The notes: a model not told the origin generated them from the letters alone. Numbered from the stretch's first letter, positions 41,028 through 49,517 are shown. The stretch: 64,000 nt of DNA from Caproicibacter sp046707225 (GCF_046707225.1 NZ_JBJKOP010000048.1:1-64000), one strand, 5' to 3'. Program-made: numbers and translations.

Positions 41028-42706
41028 GGTTTTCTCCTCCTGCGCACCGCATAGGTCCGCTCATCCCCGGCCTTGATAAAGGCCAGAAGCCCCCAGACGG
41101 ACACCATGCTGGAACCGCCCATGCTGATAAACGGAAGCGTTACCCCGGTCAGGGGAAGAACGTCCGTGGCGCCGAAAATATTCAGGCAGGCCTGAAACAG
41201 CAGCATGCCCGCCGCCGCGCAGGAGGAAATGGAATAGAGCGTCGAACGGCTCCGAGTCGCGTCGGAGCGCGCGTAAAGCAGCAGACCCGCGACGGACAGC
41301 ACCGCGATCAGCGCGAGAATCAGTCCCAGTTCCTCGCAGAGCATCCCGAAAACCAGGTCGCTTTGGGCCGCGAACACCGATTTTAAACTGCCGCGCCCCA
41401 AACCCACGCCGAACAGCCCGCCGGAGGCGGAATAACTCAGCACTCTGGTCTGCTGGTAGCCCGAGTCGCTCGCGTGCTCCCAGACATGCCCCCAGACCGC
41501 AAACCGCTGCGCGACATAGGGCCGGAATTTCAAAATCAGGAACGCGCCGAGCCCGGCCACCGAACAGATCAGCGCAATGGTGCGAAGGCTGCCGGACCGC
41601 ATAAACGCGATAATCAAAAAGGTCACAAAGAAAATGCAGGCTGTGCCGAAATCTTTCATCAGGAACAGCGCGCCCATGCACACCGCCGAAAAAGCAATGA
41701 ACCCCGTCAGGTTCCGCGCGGTCTGCAGCCTGTCCAGCGTGGAGGCGCCGACAAAAATAAAGGCGATTTTAATCAGTTCCGACGGCTGAACGGTGACAGG
41801 GCCGAGTTCGATCCAGTTTTTTGCGCCATTATATTCCCTGCCCAGCAGCAGATTCGCGGCAAAAAGCAGAATCGCCAGCACACCGATCGCGACGCGCCAC
41901 CGCATCGCCCGGTCAAGATCGCCTAAAAACCAGATCATTGCGCAGAACAAAACCATTCCGGCTGCAAGCGCCGCAAGCTGAAACCAGGTTTCCTTGACAT
42001 TTGTTCCGGAAATCAGCAGAATTCCGATTCCGCTGTTCAGAAAGGCGATGGTTTCCAGCTCAAAGCTGACGCGGCCCAGCACTTTTCTGGAAAAGAAGTA
42101 AAGTCCCCATTCCAGCAGCAGCAGAATTCCCAGCGGAGCAAGCGGCGGCAAAACGGGCTTGTCCCCCGCAAAGCATGCCTGCGCCCCCAGCAAAATCTGT
42201 ACGACGGTGACCGCGAGCATCAGCGCCGCGGGGGGGGCAGCCGGCCCGCGCGGGCGTTTGGACGGTTTCAGGCCGCTCACGTCCGCGGTGCGTTTGAGCA
42301 TCAGCGCGGTGGACCCCATCGCGACGGTATCCCCGGGCAGGATCGGAGCATTCTGCCGGACTTTTTTGCCGTTGATGAATGTGCCGGCCTTCGAATCGGT
42401 ATCCGTGACAAGCCATCCGCTTTCCCGGCGGAACAGCACCGCATGGGCCCGGCTTGCGGTTTCATCGTTTATAACAATGTCGCAGCTTCGGCTTCGCCCG
42501 ATGGAATTTTCCCAGTACAGAACCGGAATCACCTCATGCGTCACCATATCTTCCAGAACCACGACGGGGTCCTCGCGCCTGCGCCCGACGCGCAGGGAAG
42601 AAAAGCAGCGAAAAACCACGACGCCGCTGATCAGCGCCACGGCGACCCGCGCCGCAAACAGCAGAATGGACTCCGCGCTTGTAAGGGCGGTTAAAAACGT
42701 ATTCAA
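41024..42706 (-). CDS. SEDS (FtsW/RodA/SpoVE) glycosyltransferase fused to an FHA domain
   Basis: 560-aa protein. One N-terminal helix (about 12-34), then a forkhead-associated domain (about 65-138) with ENSIGRSRSCDIVINDETASRAHAVL and KAGTFINGKK (the Gly-Arg, Ser, His and Asn-Gly phosphothreonine-binding residues are intact), then about ten membrane helices of the SEDS polymerase with LGREYNGAKNWIELGPVTVQPSE and SGGLFGVGLGRGSLK. The start is TTG at 42704-42706 with AAAGGAGG seven bases upstream; an earlier in-frame ATG falls only 1-2 bases after the -10 and cannot be on the mRNA. The FHA domain suggests regulation by Ser/Thr kinases of the PASTA/PknB type. Operon with the PBP gene. Confidence 0.93.
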   Translation of the reverse strand: MNTFLTALTSAESILLFAARVAVALISGVVVFRCFSSLRVGRRREDPVVVLEDMVTHEVIPVLYWENSIGRSRSCDIVINDETASRAHAVLFRRESGWLVTDTDSKAGTFINGKKVRQNAPILPGDTVAMGSTALMLKRTADVSGLKPSKRPRGPAAPPAALMLAVTVVQILLGAQACFAGDKPVLPPLAPLGILLLLEWGLYFFSRKVLGRVSFELETIAFLNSGIGILLISGTNVKETWFQLAALAAGMVLFCAMIWFLGDLDRAMRWRVAIGVLAILLFAANLLLGREYNGAKNWIELGPVTVQPSELIKIAFIFVGASTLDRLQTARNLTGFIAFSAVCMGALFLMKDFGTACIFFVTFLIIAFMRSGSLRTIALICSVAGLGAFLILKFRPYVAQRFAVWGHVWEHASDSGYQQTRVLSYSASGGLFGVGLGRGSLKSVFAAQSDLVFGMLCEELGLILALIAVLSVAGLLLYARSDATRSRSTLYSISSCAAAGMLLFQACLNIFGATDVLPLTGVTLPFISMGGSSMVSVWGLLAFIKAGDERTYAVRRRRKP

Positions 42707-42734
42707 GAAAGGACCTCCTTTCGGTTCATGAAAC

Positions 42735-42763
42735 ATTATAGCGGCATTCGGCTTTAAAGTAAA
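42735..42763 (-). promoter_or_regulatory. Sigma-A promoter of the SEDS/PBP operon
   Basis: On the minus strand TTTACT (42758-42763) and a perfect TATAAT (42735-42740) are 17 bases apart, 28 bases upstream of the TTG start. Confidence 0.75.
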
Positions 42764-42865
42764 CCGGGGTTCCGAATCGCGGTTGCGCCGTGGGCCGTCG
42801 AAAGCCGCGCGGAATTTTTCGTTCGAAAAACGCGGCCAATCGGCGGCAGGACGCATCTTTCGCGA

Positions 42866-43717
42866 TTACGGTTTTACGATTCCCAGCTGGTTGATCAGTT
42901 TCGGCAGGCATGCCTCAAATTTCAATCCAAGCCTTCCGTCCTCTCCGCTTTCCCTTGTGCGGCGGATGCAGTCGGCCGTAAAATCCACCGCGAGCTGCAT
43001 GGCGGCGCTCAGATGCATCCCGTACAGAAGCCCCGCGAGAAGAGCGGCGCAGAACAGGTCTCCGGCCCCCATCCATTCCCCGGAGATCCGGTGTGAAAAC
43101 GCATAGCTGACGCTTCCGTTTTCCGCGGTGTAAGCCGCCGTACCCATTAGATCCGGACTGAACCAGACCCCCGTCATCACCGCGCTTTTTGCGCCCAGGG
43201 AGCAAATCCCCCGCAGCAGGTCCTCCACCGTTCTGCGGTTCCACGGCCCGACCCGCTCGCGCTCTCCCATCAAAAAAGCCGCGTCACAGGCCGGCAGGAT
43301 TACAAGATCGGCCATTGAACAAAATTGTTCCGCCAGTTTTGCCCGTTCCCGTGTCATTCCGGCCTTGCCGCCGTTCCCTCTCCATGAGGAAGACCCAAAT
43401 AAAATCAGATTATCCTTTTCTCGGAATGTGTGAAGGAAAGAGGCGAGCGTATCGGCTTCTTTTGCGTTTTCCGGCAATTCAAACAGCACCGCGTCGAACG
43501 AATAGCCCAACTTCTTCCATTGCTCCGCATAGAACGGCAGGTCGCCGCTCAAATCCACTCGTTTTTCCGTTTCCGGTCCCGGCGACGGCGCCGCGCTCAT
43601 CGGAGCCACGCAGACCTCGACGCACGCGGCGGCCAGAACCGGCAGCGCGGCGGCCAGCGAGCATTTCCCAGTCTCGCAGACCGAACCAATCAGAGCCGCG
43701 CGTTTGTTTTCACTCAT
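42866..43717 (-). CDS. Pyridoxal-kinase-like (PfkB/ribokinase fold) kinase
   Basis: 283-aa protein with the pyridoxal-kinase anion-hole motif ISGEWMGAGDLFCAALLAG; the catalytic base would be Asp220. N-terminal GSVCETGKCSLAAALPVL replaces the usual D(S/T)x(G)-type opening and the middle contains VMTGVWF and ILPACDAAFLMGE, as in PdxY/PdxK. It therefore probably phosphorylates pyridoxine, pyridoxal or pyridoxamine, though divergence at the N-terminus makes another small substrate possible. The ATG at 43717 follows GGAGGG by seven bases. Monocistronic between the SEDS promoter and the beta-helix gene. Confidence 0.78.
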   Translation of the reverse strand: MSENKRAALIGSVCETGKCSLAAALPVLAAACVEVCVAPMSAAPSPGPETEKRVDLSGDLPFYAEQWKKLGYSFDAVLFELPENAKEADTLASFLHTFREKDNLILFGSSSWRGNGGKAGMTRERAKLAEQFCSMADLVILPACDAAFLMGERERVGPWNRRTVEDLLRGICSLGAKSAVMTGVWFSPDLMGTAAYTAENGSVSYAFSHRISGEWMGAGDLFCAALLAGLLYGMHLSAAMQLAVDFTADCIRRTRESGEDGRLGLKFEACLPKLINQLGIVKP

Positions 43718-43794
43718 TTTGAATCCCTCCAAACCGTAATATCTCCACAATAAACGGATCGGAAAACGGATTCAAGGAGAAAAATGCAGAATGA

Positions 43795-43824
43795 TAAAAA
43801 GAAAACGGCCGCCCTTCGGCGGCC
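43795..43824 (-). terminator. Intrinsic terminator of the beta-helix gene
   Basis: GGCCGCC-loop-GGCGGCC is followed on the minus strand by GTTTTCTTTTT. Confidence 0.9.
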
Positions 43825-43830
43825 ATGGCA

Positions 43831-44499
43831 CTATTTTCTTTCGGCGATTTCTCCCGCGCGTTTATAAATGCTGTTCGGCGGCACAAATCCGCGCACCATG
43901 GAGAGCGGATAAACGGTGGTTCCCCTGCCGATCACGGACCCCGGATTCAGGACCGAATTGCAGCCGATTTCCACATAGTCGCCCAGCATGGCACCGATCT
44001 TTCTCAGGCCCGTCGCGATCCGCTCGCCCCCGGCCGCGATGCTCACGTCTGTTTTGTCGGATTTAATATTGGAGGTGATGGAGCCGGCGCCCATATGCGC
44101 CTTATACCCCAGAATGGAGTCGCCCACATAATTGTAGTGCGGCACCTGGACACCGTCGAACAAAATCACATTTTTAAGCTCCGTAGAATTCCCGACGACG
44201 CAGTCCGCGCCGACCAGAGCGTTTCCGCGAAGAAACGCGCACTGGCGCACTTCCGTCCGGGGTCCGATGATCGCCGGCCCATGCAGGTAGGCGGATTCGA
44301 ACACGGTCGCGGTACGGTGTACCCAGACGGCTTCGCCGCGAAGCTCATATTCTTCTTCCGGCAGGCCGGCGCCGATCCGCAAGATCAATTCCCCAATTTT
44401 CGGCAGTGCCTCCCAGGGATAACGGAGCGCGGCGAGCAGCGGCGCGGCCGCCGTATGGGACAAATCAAACAGGCTGCTGATTTCAGCGGGTTCAAACAT
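43831..44499 (-). CDS. Left-handed beta-helix protein related to the GlmU acyltransferase half
   Basis: 222-aa protein. A helical N-terminus (about 1-55) is followed by hexapeptide repeats: TATVFESAYLHGPAIIGPRTEV, NALVGADCVVGNSTEL, GDSILGYKAHMGAGSITSN and GDYVEIGCNSVLNPGSVIGRGTTVYPLS. GxGs-like NYVGDSILG and MGAGSITSNIKSD resemble the GlmU C-terminal acetyl-CoA site, but there is no nucleotidyltransferase domain. It is annotated in relatives as UDP-N-acetylglucosamine pyrophosphorylase-like. Probably a sugar or amino-sugar acyltransferase; the substrate is unknown. It has its own terminator. Confidence 0.82.
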   Translation of the reverse strand: MFEPAEISSLFDLSHTAAAPLLAALRYPWEALPKIGELILRIGAGLPEEEYELRGEAVWVHRTATVFESAYLHGPAIIGPRTEVRQCAFLRGNALVGADCVVGNSTELKNVILFDGVQVPHYNYVGDSILGYKAHMGAGSITSNIKSDKTDVSIAAGGERIATGLRKIGAMLGDYVEIGCNSVLNPGSVIGRGTTVYPLSMVRGFVPPNSIYKRAGEIAERK

Positions 44500-44562
44500 A
44501 ATATAATCTCCTTTGTTTCTCGATCATACCTATTATATTACTTTTTCGAACCCGGTCAATCC

Positions 44563-45573
44563 TCAGTCTTCCCCGGAAATCATCTTTTTCAGTTTCAGAA
44601 GGTCGCTGGTGGTAACGGCACCGTCCCTGTTGAGGTCCGCCGCGCGGCGAAGGTCGGCTCTCAGCGTTCCGGACCCCGCCAAATAATTGTAGAGCGCTCT
44701 GCACGAGGCTTCGTCCGGGGTACCGCGGCGCGTCAGATCTCCGGCAACGACCGCCGTCACGCGGTTTTGGACCGTTCCGTCCGGATTCTCAACCGTCAGA
44801 ACATCCCCCGTGCAGACAGAACCGCTCAGTCGGGTGTTGCCGTTATAGGATTTGACCGTCAGCCGGGAATCCGGCACGCCCTCATCAAGAAGCTGGTCCT
44901 CCAGTTCTTCCACCGAAACAGGTGTGCTGAAGTCGAAGTAATCCTCACCCCCTGATAAAAACCCGTCCGCCGGCCCGGAAGAAACCCCGGAGCCCGATGA
45001 CTGTCCGGAGGATGCGGAGGAACCGGGATTCGGCTCGGAAGAAACCCCGGAGGCCGATGATTGTCCGGAGGACGCGGAGGAGCCGGGATTCGACGCAGAA
45101 GACGACTCTGAGCCGGAAGGCGAATCAGATGGAACGCTGCTCTCCGGCTGGCTCTGCGACGAAGCCTGTTCGGAGGACGACGCGCTGTCTTCCGGCTGTG
45201 AGGAGGCCGGCGGCACGGAATCGGAGGAAGAGCTTCTCTGACTGTCCGGGTTAATATTTACAAACTCCTTGAGCAGCTTTCCCGAAGCATTATACATCAT
45301 GACGAAGTCCCCTTCTTCCAGCAGCCCACCGGTTCTGGGGGTTCCGTCCTGGTCCGTCACCGCCACGGTAATGCTCGGATCAAAAGCCTTCAACTGCGCG
45401 CCGACCGATTCCACGGTAGCGTCGGCGCCAAACCAGTGTTCCTCCGCGCTGACCGCGGCGCTCCCCTGATTTGCAGTTTGCTGCGCGTAAAATGCAGTGG
45501 TAGGAATCACGGCTAAAAACAAAATGATCAGAAAAAGCGTCAATGGAAACCTATTTTCGAACATTTTCCCCAT
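44563..45573 (-). CDS. Secreted dockerin-like protein with Ser-rich linker
   Basis: 336-aa exported protein. A signal or anchor helix (about 8-30, FPLTLFLIILFLAVIPTTAF) is followed by a small beta-module (about 50-103), a Ser/Pro/Gly/Glu linker (about 105-200), a second copy of the beta-module (about 213-275) and a C-terminal dockerin-like pair of Ca2+ loops: a degenerate DLTRRGTPDEASC and a canonical DLNRDGAVTTSDLLKLKKMI. Dockerins normally bind cohesins; single dockerin-like proteins of non-cellulosomal clostridia have no known partner. The ATG at 45573 has an AAAGGATGGG SD. It lies about 120 bases downstream of the candidate small RNA on the same strand, so that element could also be its leader. 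Confidence 0.8.
   Translation of the reverse strand: MGKMFENRFPLTLFLIILFLAVIPTTAFYAQQTANQGSAAVSAEEHWFGADATVESVGAQLKAFDPSITVAVTDQDGTPRTGGLLEEGDFVMMYNASGKLLKEFVNINPDSQRSSSSDSVPPASSQPEDSASSSEQASSQSQPESSVPSDSPSGSESSSASNPGSSASSGQSSASGVSSEPNPGSSASSGQSSGSGVSSGPADGFLSGGEDYFDFSTPVSVEELEDQLLDEGVPDSRLTVKSYNGNTRLSGSVCTGDVLTVENPDGTVQNRVTAVVAGDLTRRGTPDEASCRALYNYLAGSGTLRADLRRAADLNRDGAVTTSDLLKLKKMISGED
44977..45096. repeat. Two tandem 60-bp repeats inside the dockerin-like gene
   Basis: Unit 1 (44977-45036) and unit 2 (45037-45096) differ at only a handful of positions and encode 20 residues each of the Ser-rich linker (PGSSASSGQSS...SGVSS). This is a likely site of copy-number change. Confidence 0.85.
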
Positions 45574-45693
45574 AATTTCCCATCCTTTCTTTTCTGATCG
45601 TACCACTTTTTCCGTCAAAGCATCATAAGAGGTGGAATTCGTTCACAGAAATAAGACGAATGTGAATTCTATCATGCTTCGTCATGCAAAAAA

Positions 45694-45847
45694 TAAAAAA
45701 AGCAAAAACCGGTTTTCACCGGTTTTTGCTTTTTTGGGGAGGAGTTGTATTGAAAAGGTGTGGCAAACTCTGCCACAAGACTTATAATCACAAAACAAAT
45801 AAGAGTTTAGAAATGAATCTGTTAAATTTGCATCCTTCATTTCATTG
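45694..45847 (-). ncRNA. Candidate C-rich small regulatory RNA
   Basis: About 150-nt transcript predicted from a strong promoter (45853-45881) to an intrinsic terminator (45696-45735), all inside a gap without a credible gene. Read 5' to 3' it has a hairpin GAAATGAA/TTCATTTC, a second perfect hairpin TGTGGCA-gagtt-TGCCACA (45759-45777), a single-stranded segment containing ACTCCTCCCC (complementary to SD sequences such as GGGGAGGAGT), then the terminator. C-rich single-stranded seeds are typical of Firmicute sRNAs such as RoxS/RsaE and FsrA. Alternatively it is a terminated leader of the dockerin-like gene 120 bases downstream. The rest of the gap (45882-46010) shows nothing. Confidence 0.55.
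45696..45735. terminator. Strong bidirectional terminator
   Basis: AAAAAAGCAAAAACCGG and CCGGTTTTTGCTTTTTT form a 17-bp perfect stem over the loop TTTTCA, with T-tracts on both strands. It ends the candidate small RNA on the minus strand. Confidence 0.92.
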
Positions 45848-45852
45848 ATATC

Positions 45853-45881
45853 AGTATACCCCCAAGGGCGCATTCTGTCAA
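45853..45881 (-). promoter_or_regulatory. Near-consensus promoter of the candidate small RNA
   Basis: On the minus strand TTGACA (45876-45881) and TATACT (45853-45858) have a 17-base spacer. Confidence 0.82.
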
Positions 45882-46013
45882 CGGCTTTCAAGGAATCACG
45901 AGCAGAATCTACCCTTTGTATAAAACGTAGGAATAAAACGAACACTTTTAGTTATTATTCACTATTATGCTTGCTGAACCAGCCGGGTGCTTCCGATCAT
46001 TTTCCCGTACGCC

Positions 46014-46042
46014 TTGTATTGTCGGTTGCTCAATGGTACACT
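46014..46042 (+). promoter_or_regulatory. Promoter of rlmD
   Basis: TTGTAT (46014-46019) and TACACT (46037-46042) are 17 bases apart, with an extended TGG before the -10. The rlmD ATG is 35 bases downstream behind GGAG. Confidence 0.65.
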
Positions 46043-46076
46043 AGACGGGTAATAGGAAAAGGAGAACGGAGAAAAA

Positions 46077-47438
46077 ATGGAACTCAAGAAAAATCAAATG
46101 ATCGAACTCGATATTACCGGATATACGGCCGAAGGCAATGGAGTCGGGCGCTGTAACGGAATTGCCGTTTTTGTCCCGCACGCCGCCGCAGGCGACCGTC
46201 TTTCCGTGAAAATTTTAAAAACTGCCAAAACTTATGCGTTCGGCAAGATTGAAAAAATCCTTTCATCTTCCCCGGACCGCATTCCAGTGGATTGCCCACA
46301 GTTTTCCCGCTGCGGCGGATGCGTTTACCGGCACGTTCGGTATGAAGCCGAATGCAAAGCCAAGCAGCAGCGGGTTCAGGACGCAATCGAGCGAATCGCC
46401 GGATTTCATTACACAATCCTGAATCCGATTGTCCGCGCGGAAAATCCGGACCACTACCGTAACAAGGCGCAGCTGCCGGTCGGCGGCGGTCCCGGCGGAG
46501 AAATCAGCCTCGGCTTTTACGCTTCCCACAGTCACCGAATCATCGACTGCGGCGAATGCCTGCTGCAGCCGCAGGTTTTCGCCGCGGCAACCGGTGCCTT
46601 CCGCGAGTGGGAGAAACGCACCCGGGAAGACGTATACGATGAAAAAACAGGGCGCGGCCACATCAGGCATTTTTTTCTTCGTCTGGCGGAATCCACAGGC
46701 GAGGTTATGGCGTGCGTGGTCGTCAACGGCAACGGAGTCCACAACGAACCGGAGCTTGTTGAGCTGCTGAAAAACAACGTTCCCGGATTAAAAAGCGTTG
46801 TCATTAACAGCAACCGCGAGCGCACTAATGTCATACTCGGGCCCAAATGCCGGACCATCTGGGGCCAGGACACCGTTACGGATGAGCTTTGCGGCCTGAA
46901 ATTCCGCATTTCCCCGCTCTCTTTTTACCAGGTAAACCGCCGGCAAGCGGAACGCCTTTACAATCTGGCGGCAGAGTACGCGGGCCTGACCGGCGGCGAA
47001 ACGATTCTGGATCTTTACTGCGGCACGGGAACCATCGGGCTATCCATGGCGAAAAACGCGGGCAAGGTGATCGGAGTGGAAATCATTCCGCAGGCGGTGG
47101 AAGACGCCAGGCAAAATGCGGAGGAGAATGGAATTAAGAACGCGGAATTCCTCTGCATGGACGCCGCGAAAGCCGCCGACATGCTGAAGAACCGCGGAGA
47201 GAAGCCGGACGTCGTCATTCTGGACCCGCCGCGAAAGGGCTGTGACGAATCTTTAATTGATACCGTCGGCAAGATGGCCCCCCAGCGCGTGGTTTACGTC
47301 TCCTGCGACCCGGAAACACTCGCGCGCGATTTAAAACGGTTCGCTCTGCGCGGATATAAAACCATGCAGATCACACCGGTAGACCTGTTCCCCCGCACCG
47401 CGCATACAGAATGTGTTGTCAAACTGTGTAGAATATAA
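46077..47438 (+). CDS. rlmD: 23S rRNA (uracil-C5)-methyltransferase, RlmD/RlmCD type
   Basis: 453-aa SAM-dependent RNA methyltransferase. N-terminal TRAM domain (about 1-62), an Fe-S cluster site with Cys73, Cys79, Cys82 (CPQFSRCGGC) and a fourth Cys near 165 (IDCGECLLQP), and a C-terminal Rossmann domain with DLYCGTGTIGLSMA, VILDPPRKGCD and the catalytic Cys near 413 in VVYVSCDPETLARDL. Firmicute homologues methylate U747 and U1939 of 23S rRNA. The trailing RTAHTECVVKL is the family C-terminus. AGGAGAACGGAG SD. It is followed after 30 bases by the GFA-type gene. Confidence 0.95.
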   Translation: MELKKNQMIELDITGYTAEGNGVGRCNGIAVFVPHAAAGDRLSVKILKTAKTYAFGKIEKILSSSPDRIPVDCPQFSRCGGCVYRHVRYEAECKAKQQRVQDAIERIAGFHYTILNPIVRAENPDHYRNKAQLPVGGGPGGEISLGFYASHSHRIIDCGECLLQPQVFAAATGAFREWEKRTREDVYDEKTGRGHIRHFFLRLAESTGEVMACVVVNGNGVHNEPELVELLKNNVPGLKSVVINSNRERTNVILGPKCRTIWGQDTVTDELCGLKFRISPLSFYQVNRRQAERLYNLAAEYAGLTGGETILDLYCGTGTIGLSMAKNAGKVIGVEIIPQAVEDARQNAEENGIKNAEFLCMDAAKAADMLKNRGEKPDVVILDPPRKGCDESLIDTVGKMAPQRVVYVSCDPETLARDLKRFALRGYKTMQITPVDLFPRTAHTECVVKLCRI

Positions 47439-47468
47439 AATATTTAGCTTTTGAAAGGAGTTTTGACT

Positions 47469-47873
47469 GTGAACTACACCGGATCATGTCTTTGTGGCAG
47501 AGTTACTTTTGAAGTAGAGGGGGATTTTGATAATTTTTTCCTTTGCCATTGTGAACGATGCCGTAAAGATACAGGGTCAGCCCATGCGGCCAATCTGTTT
47601 TCCTCTACAGCCAAGTTAACCTGGCTTTCAGGTCAAAATGAAGTGAAAACTTTTAACTATCTTTCAGAAGGACACATAAAAAGCTTTTGCGCTAATTGCG
47701 GATCAGCACTGCCTAATATTCAGTCTGACGGAAAGCTGCTGGTTGTTCCCGCAGGATGTATTGACAGTGTCATATACATGAAACCGCAAGGACACATCTA
47801 CTATGCGAGCAAAGCGAGTTGGGACAGTGATTTAGAGAAAATACCAAAGTATAAAGAACTCCCAAATGAATAA
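47469..47873 (+). CDS. GFA-domain (glutathione-dependent formaldehyde-activating-like) protein
   Basis: 134-aa zinc protein of the Gfa/CENP-V fold. Zinc ligands are CLC (Cys7, Cys9), CHCERC (Cys26, 28, 31) and CANC (Cys74, Cys77). Most members, despite the name, do not act on formaldehyde and their function is unknown. The GTG start at 47469 has AAAGGAG at 8 bases and matches the family start MxYTGSCLCG. DNA is visibly more AT-rich than rlmD; it opens an AT-rich stretch that runs to about 51.5 kb. Confidence 0.85.
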   Translation: MNYTGSCLCGRVTFEVEGDFDNFFLCHCERCRKDTGSAHAANLFSSTAKLTWLSGQNEVKTFNYLSEGHIKSFCANCGSALPNIQSDGKLLVVPAGCIDSVIYMKPQGHIYYASKASWDSDLEKIPKYKELPNE

Positions 47874-47922
47874 AAAACAACCCGCCACTCAGGGGTAACT
47901 ATGTCTTAACAGCATCATTATT

Positions 47923-48048
47923 GTCTACTCAATCCACGTGGAAACCGTAGTAGGACTATGTCGAGTAGACTCGTAATTCGCGTACAATGGCAGATTGTGG
48001 CAACAGGTTTAATTTGGATATACCGGTAACAAGGCAATGAGCCTGTTG
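47923..48048 (+). other. Two consecutive hairpins in the gap before the GNAT gene
   Basis: GTCTACTC/GAGTAGAC (47923-47970, with an internal TCCACGTGGA palindrome) and CAACAGG/CCTGTTG (48001-48048). They fill most of the gap between the GFA and GNAT genes. No T-tract follows, so they are not obvious terminators; they might be a leader structure or a remnant of a mobile element. No known class recognised. Confidence 0.4.
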
Positions 48049-48071
48049 GCGTGGGCTAAATCGGAGGATTT

Positions 48072-48503
48072 GTGATAAGAGAATTTAAATCAGACGACTT
48101 AAATACAATTATGGAAATATGGTTTCAAACAAATATGAAAGCCCATGATTTCATTCCAGAAAGCTATTGGCGAAAAAATTATGATTTCGTAAAAACCGCA
48201 CTGACGGACGCGAACATCTTTGTTTATGAAGAGAACGGCAAAATCCAAGGATTTATAGGTTTAATTAACAACTACATCGCTGGGATTTTTGTCAGGCAGG
48301 ACAGTCAGTCCCACGGCATTGGGAAAGCTTTACTGAACCACATGAAGAAACAATCTGATGCTTTGTCCCTCCATGTCTATCAGAAAAATAAACGTGCGGT
48401 TCAATTTTATCAACGGGAATCTTTCACTATTATCTGTAAGCAGATCGACGAAGCTACTGGGGAAAAAGAACTCATTATGAGTTGGGAATATCAACATAGT
48501 TAG
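48072..48503 (+). CDS. GNAT-family N-acetyltransferase (YjaB-like)
   Basis: 143-aa acetyltransferase. The acetyl-CoA loop is VRQDSQSHGIGKALLNHM, followed by LSLHVYQKNKRAVQFYQRESFTI, the helix-4/beta-6 region with the Tyr. It resembles the YjaB/YncA-like small acetyltransferases. The start is GTG with GGAGG only four bases upstream. Low-GC codon usage and Asn/Lys/Ile-rich composition differ from the flanking chromosome and point to recent acquisition. Substrate unknown. Confidence 0.82.
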   Translation: MIREFKSDDLNTIMEIWFQTNMKAHDFIPESYWRKNYDFVKTALTDANIFVYEENGKIQGFIGLINNYIAGIFVRQDSQSHGIGKALLNHMKKQSDALSLHVYQKNKRAVQFYQRESFTIICKQIDEATGEKELIMSWEYQHS

Positions 48504-48584
48504 CAACACAAATTACAGCACATTCTCAGGAAAGCAATATGCAGAGTCGGCGCTGGTGAAGGAATTTTTCGTCTCACTCCTGTA

Positions 48585-49517
48585 TTAACTTTCATACACG
48601 GCAGCAATATCTTGTATTCTGCGCTTCATCTCTTCGCGGATATGCGGCGGTTCCAAACATTCGCATTTGTCCCCAAAGCTCAGAAGGATGTCATAGTAGT
48701 ATTCGTTTTCAATGAAGGGAAAGCTCACAATGTAATGCTCCTCGCCGTCCGGCAAAAAGTTTTCATAAGCGCAATAATCAAGCATCCTGTCCATGACAGA
48801 TTTATGAATCCGAATTTTGATTCTTGTCTGAATGGTCTCCAGAGTATCGGCAAAATCCAGCTGCGGCTTTTGATAATCCCGCGGCGTGAAAAATTCCTCC
48901 TGTATTTGCAGGTTTGACATGCGTGATAGTCTGAATAAGCGAAAATCATTTCTTTTATGGCAATACCCTTGCATATACCAATGACTGCTTTTCAATACAA
49001 GCTGATACGGCTCGACTGTTCGTGCGGTCTTATTTCCGTGGTGGGCTACATATTCAAACGAAAGCAGCTTGCTTTCGTGCAAAGCCGTTTTGATGCTTTC
49101 TAAATATGGCCCTATGTTCCTGTTGCCCATCCACGGGCTTAAATCGATATGGATTTGATTTACTTTTAATTCAATGTCTTTCGCTCTGTCGGCGGGGATA
49201 AAACTTTTGACTTTCGCCAGGGCGTTTACCAGTTCATTCCCCCGTATCATGCCCGTAAGACTGGAAAGCCCCATCAGGATAGCGGAAAGATCGGCAGTTG
49301 AAAAAACCTTTTTATCCATCTTGTATTTCTGCATAATTTCAAAGCCGCCGCCCACGCCCGATGTTGAGCAAACAGGAATGCCCGCCATGTTGATCGCATC
49401 TATGTCGCGGTAGATTGTGCGGGGTGAAACTTCAAACAGATCTGCTAACTCCTGTGCGCCGATCCGCTCTCTGTCAAGGAGTATCATAATAATGCTGACA
49501 AGCCTGTCTACTTTCAT
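48585..49517 (-). CDS. WYL-domain transcriptional regulator (YafY family)
   Basis: 310-aa regulator. N-terminal winged HTH (about 3-58: IGAQELADLFEVSPRTIYRDIDAINMAGIPV), a WYL sensor domain (about 125-205, with SHWYMQGYCHKRNDFRLFRLSRM) and a C-terminal WCX extension. WYL domains bind nucleic-acid or nucleotide ligands. The ATG at 49517 follows GGAAGGCGG. It is divergent from the DJ-1-like gene; the 112-base gap contains ATTGTTG-N12-CAACAAT (49546-49572), a likely operator. Confidence 0.88.
   Translation of the reverse strand: MKVDRLVSIIMILLDRERIGAQELADLFEVSPRTIYRDIDAINMAGIPVCSTSGVGGGFEIMQKYKMDKKVFSTADLSAILMGLSSLTGMIRGNELVNALAKVKSFIPADRAKDIELKVNQIHIDLSPWMGNRNIGPYLESIKTALHESKLLSFEYVAHHGNKTARTVEPYQLVLKSSHWYMQGYCHKRNDFRLFRLSRMSNLQIQEEFFTPRDYQKPQLDFADTLETIQTRIKIRIHKSVMDRMLDYCAYENFLPDGEEHYIVSFPFIENEYYYDILLSFGDKCECLEPPHIREEMKRRIQDIAAVYES

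Noticed and set aside
45682..45945. 87-codon minus-strand frame in the gap before rlmD
   Set aside because: No SD, and the frame runs through the promoter and through the strong terminator at 45696-45735. The region is better explained as a small RNA.
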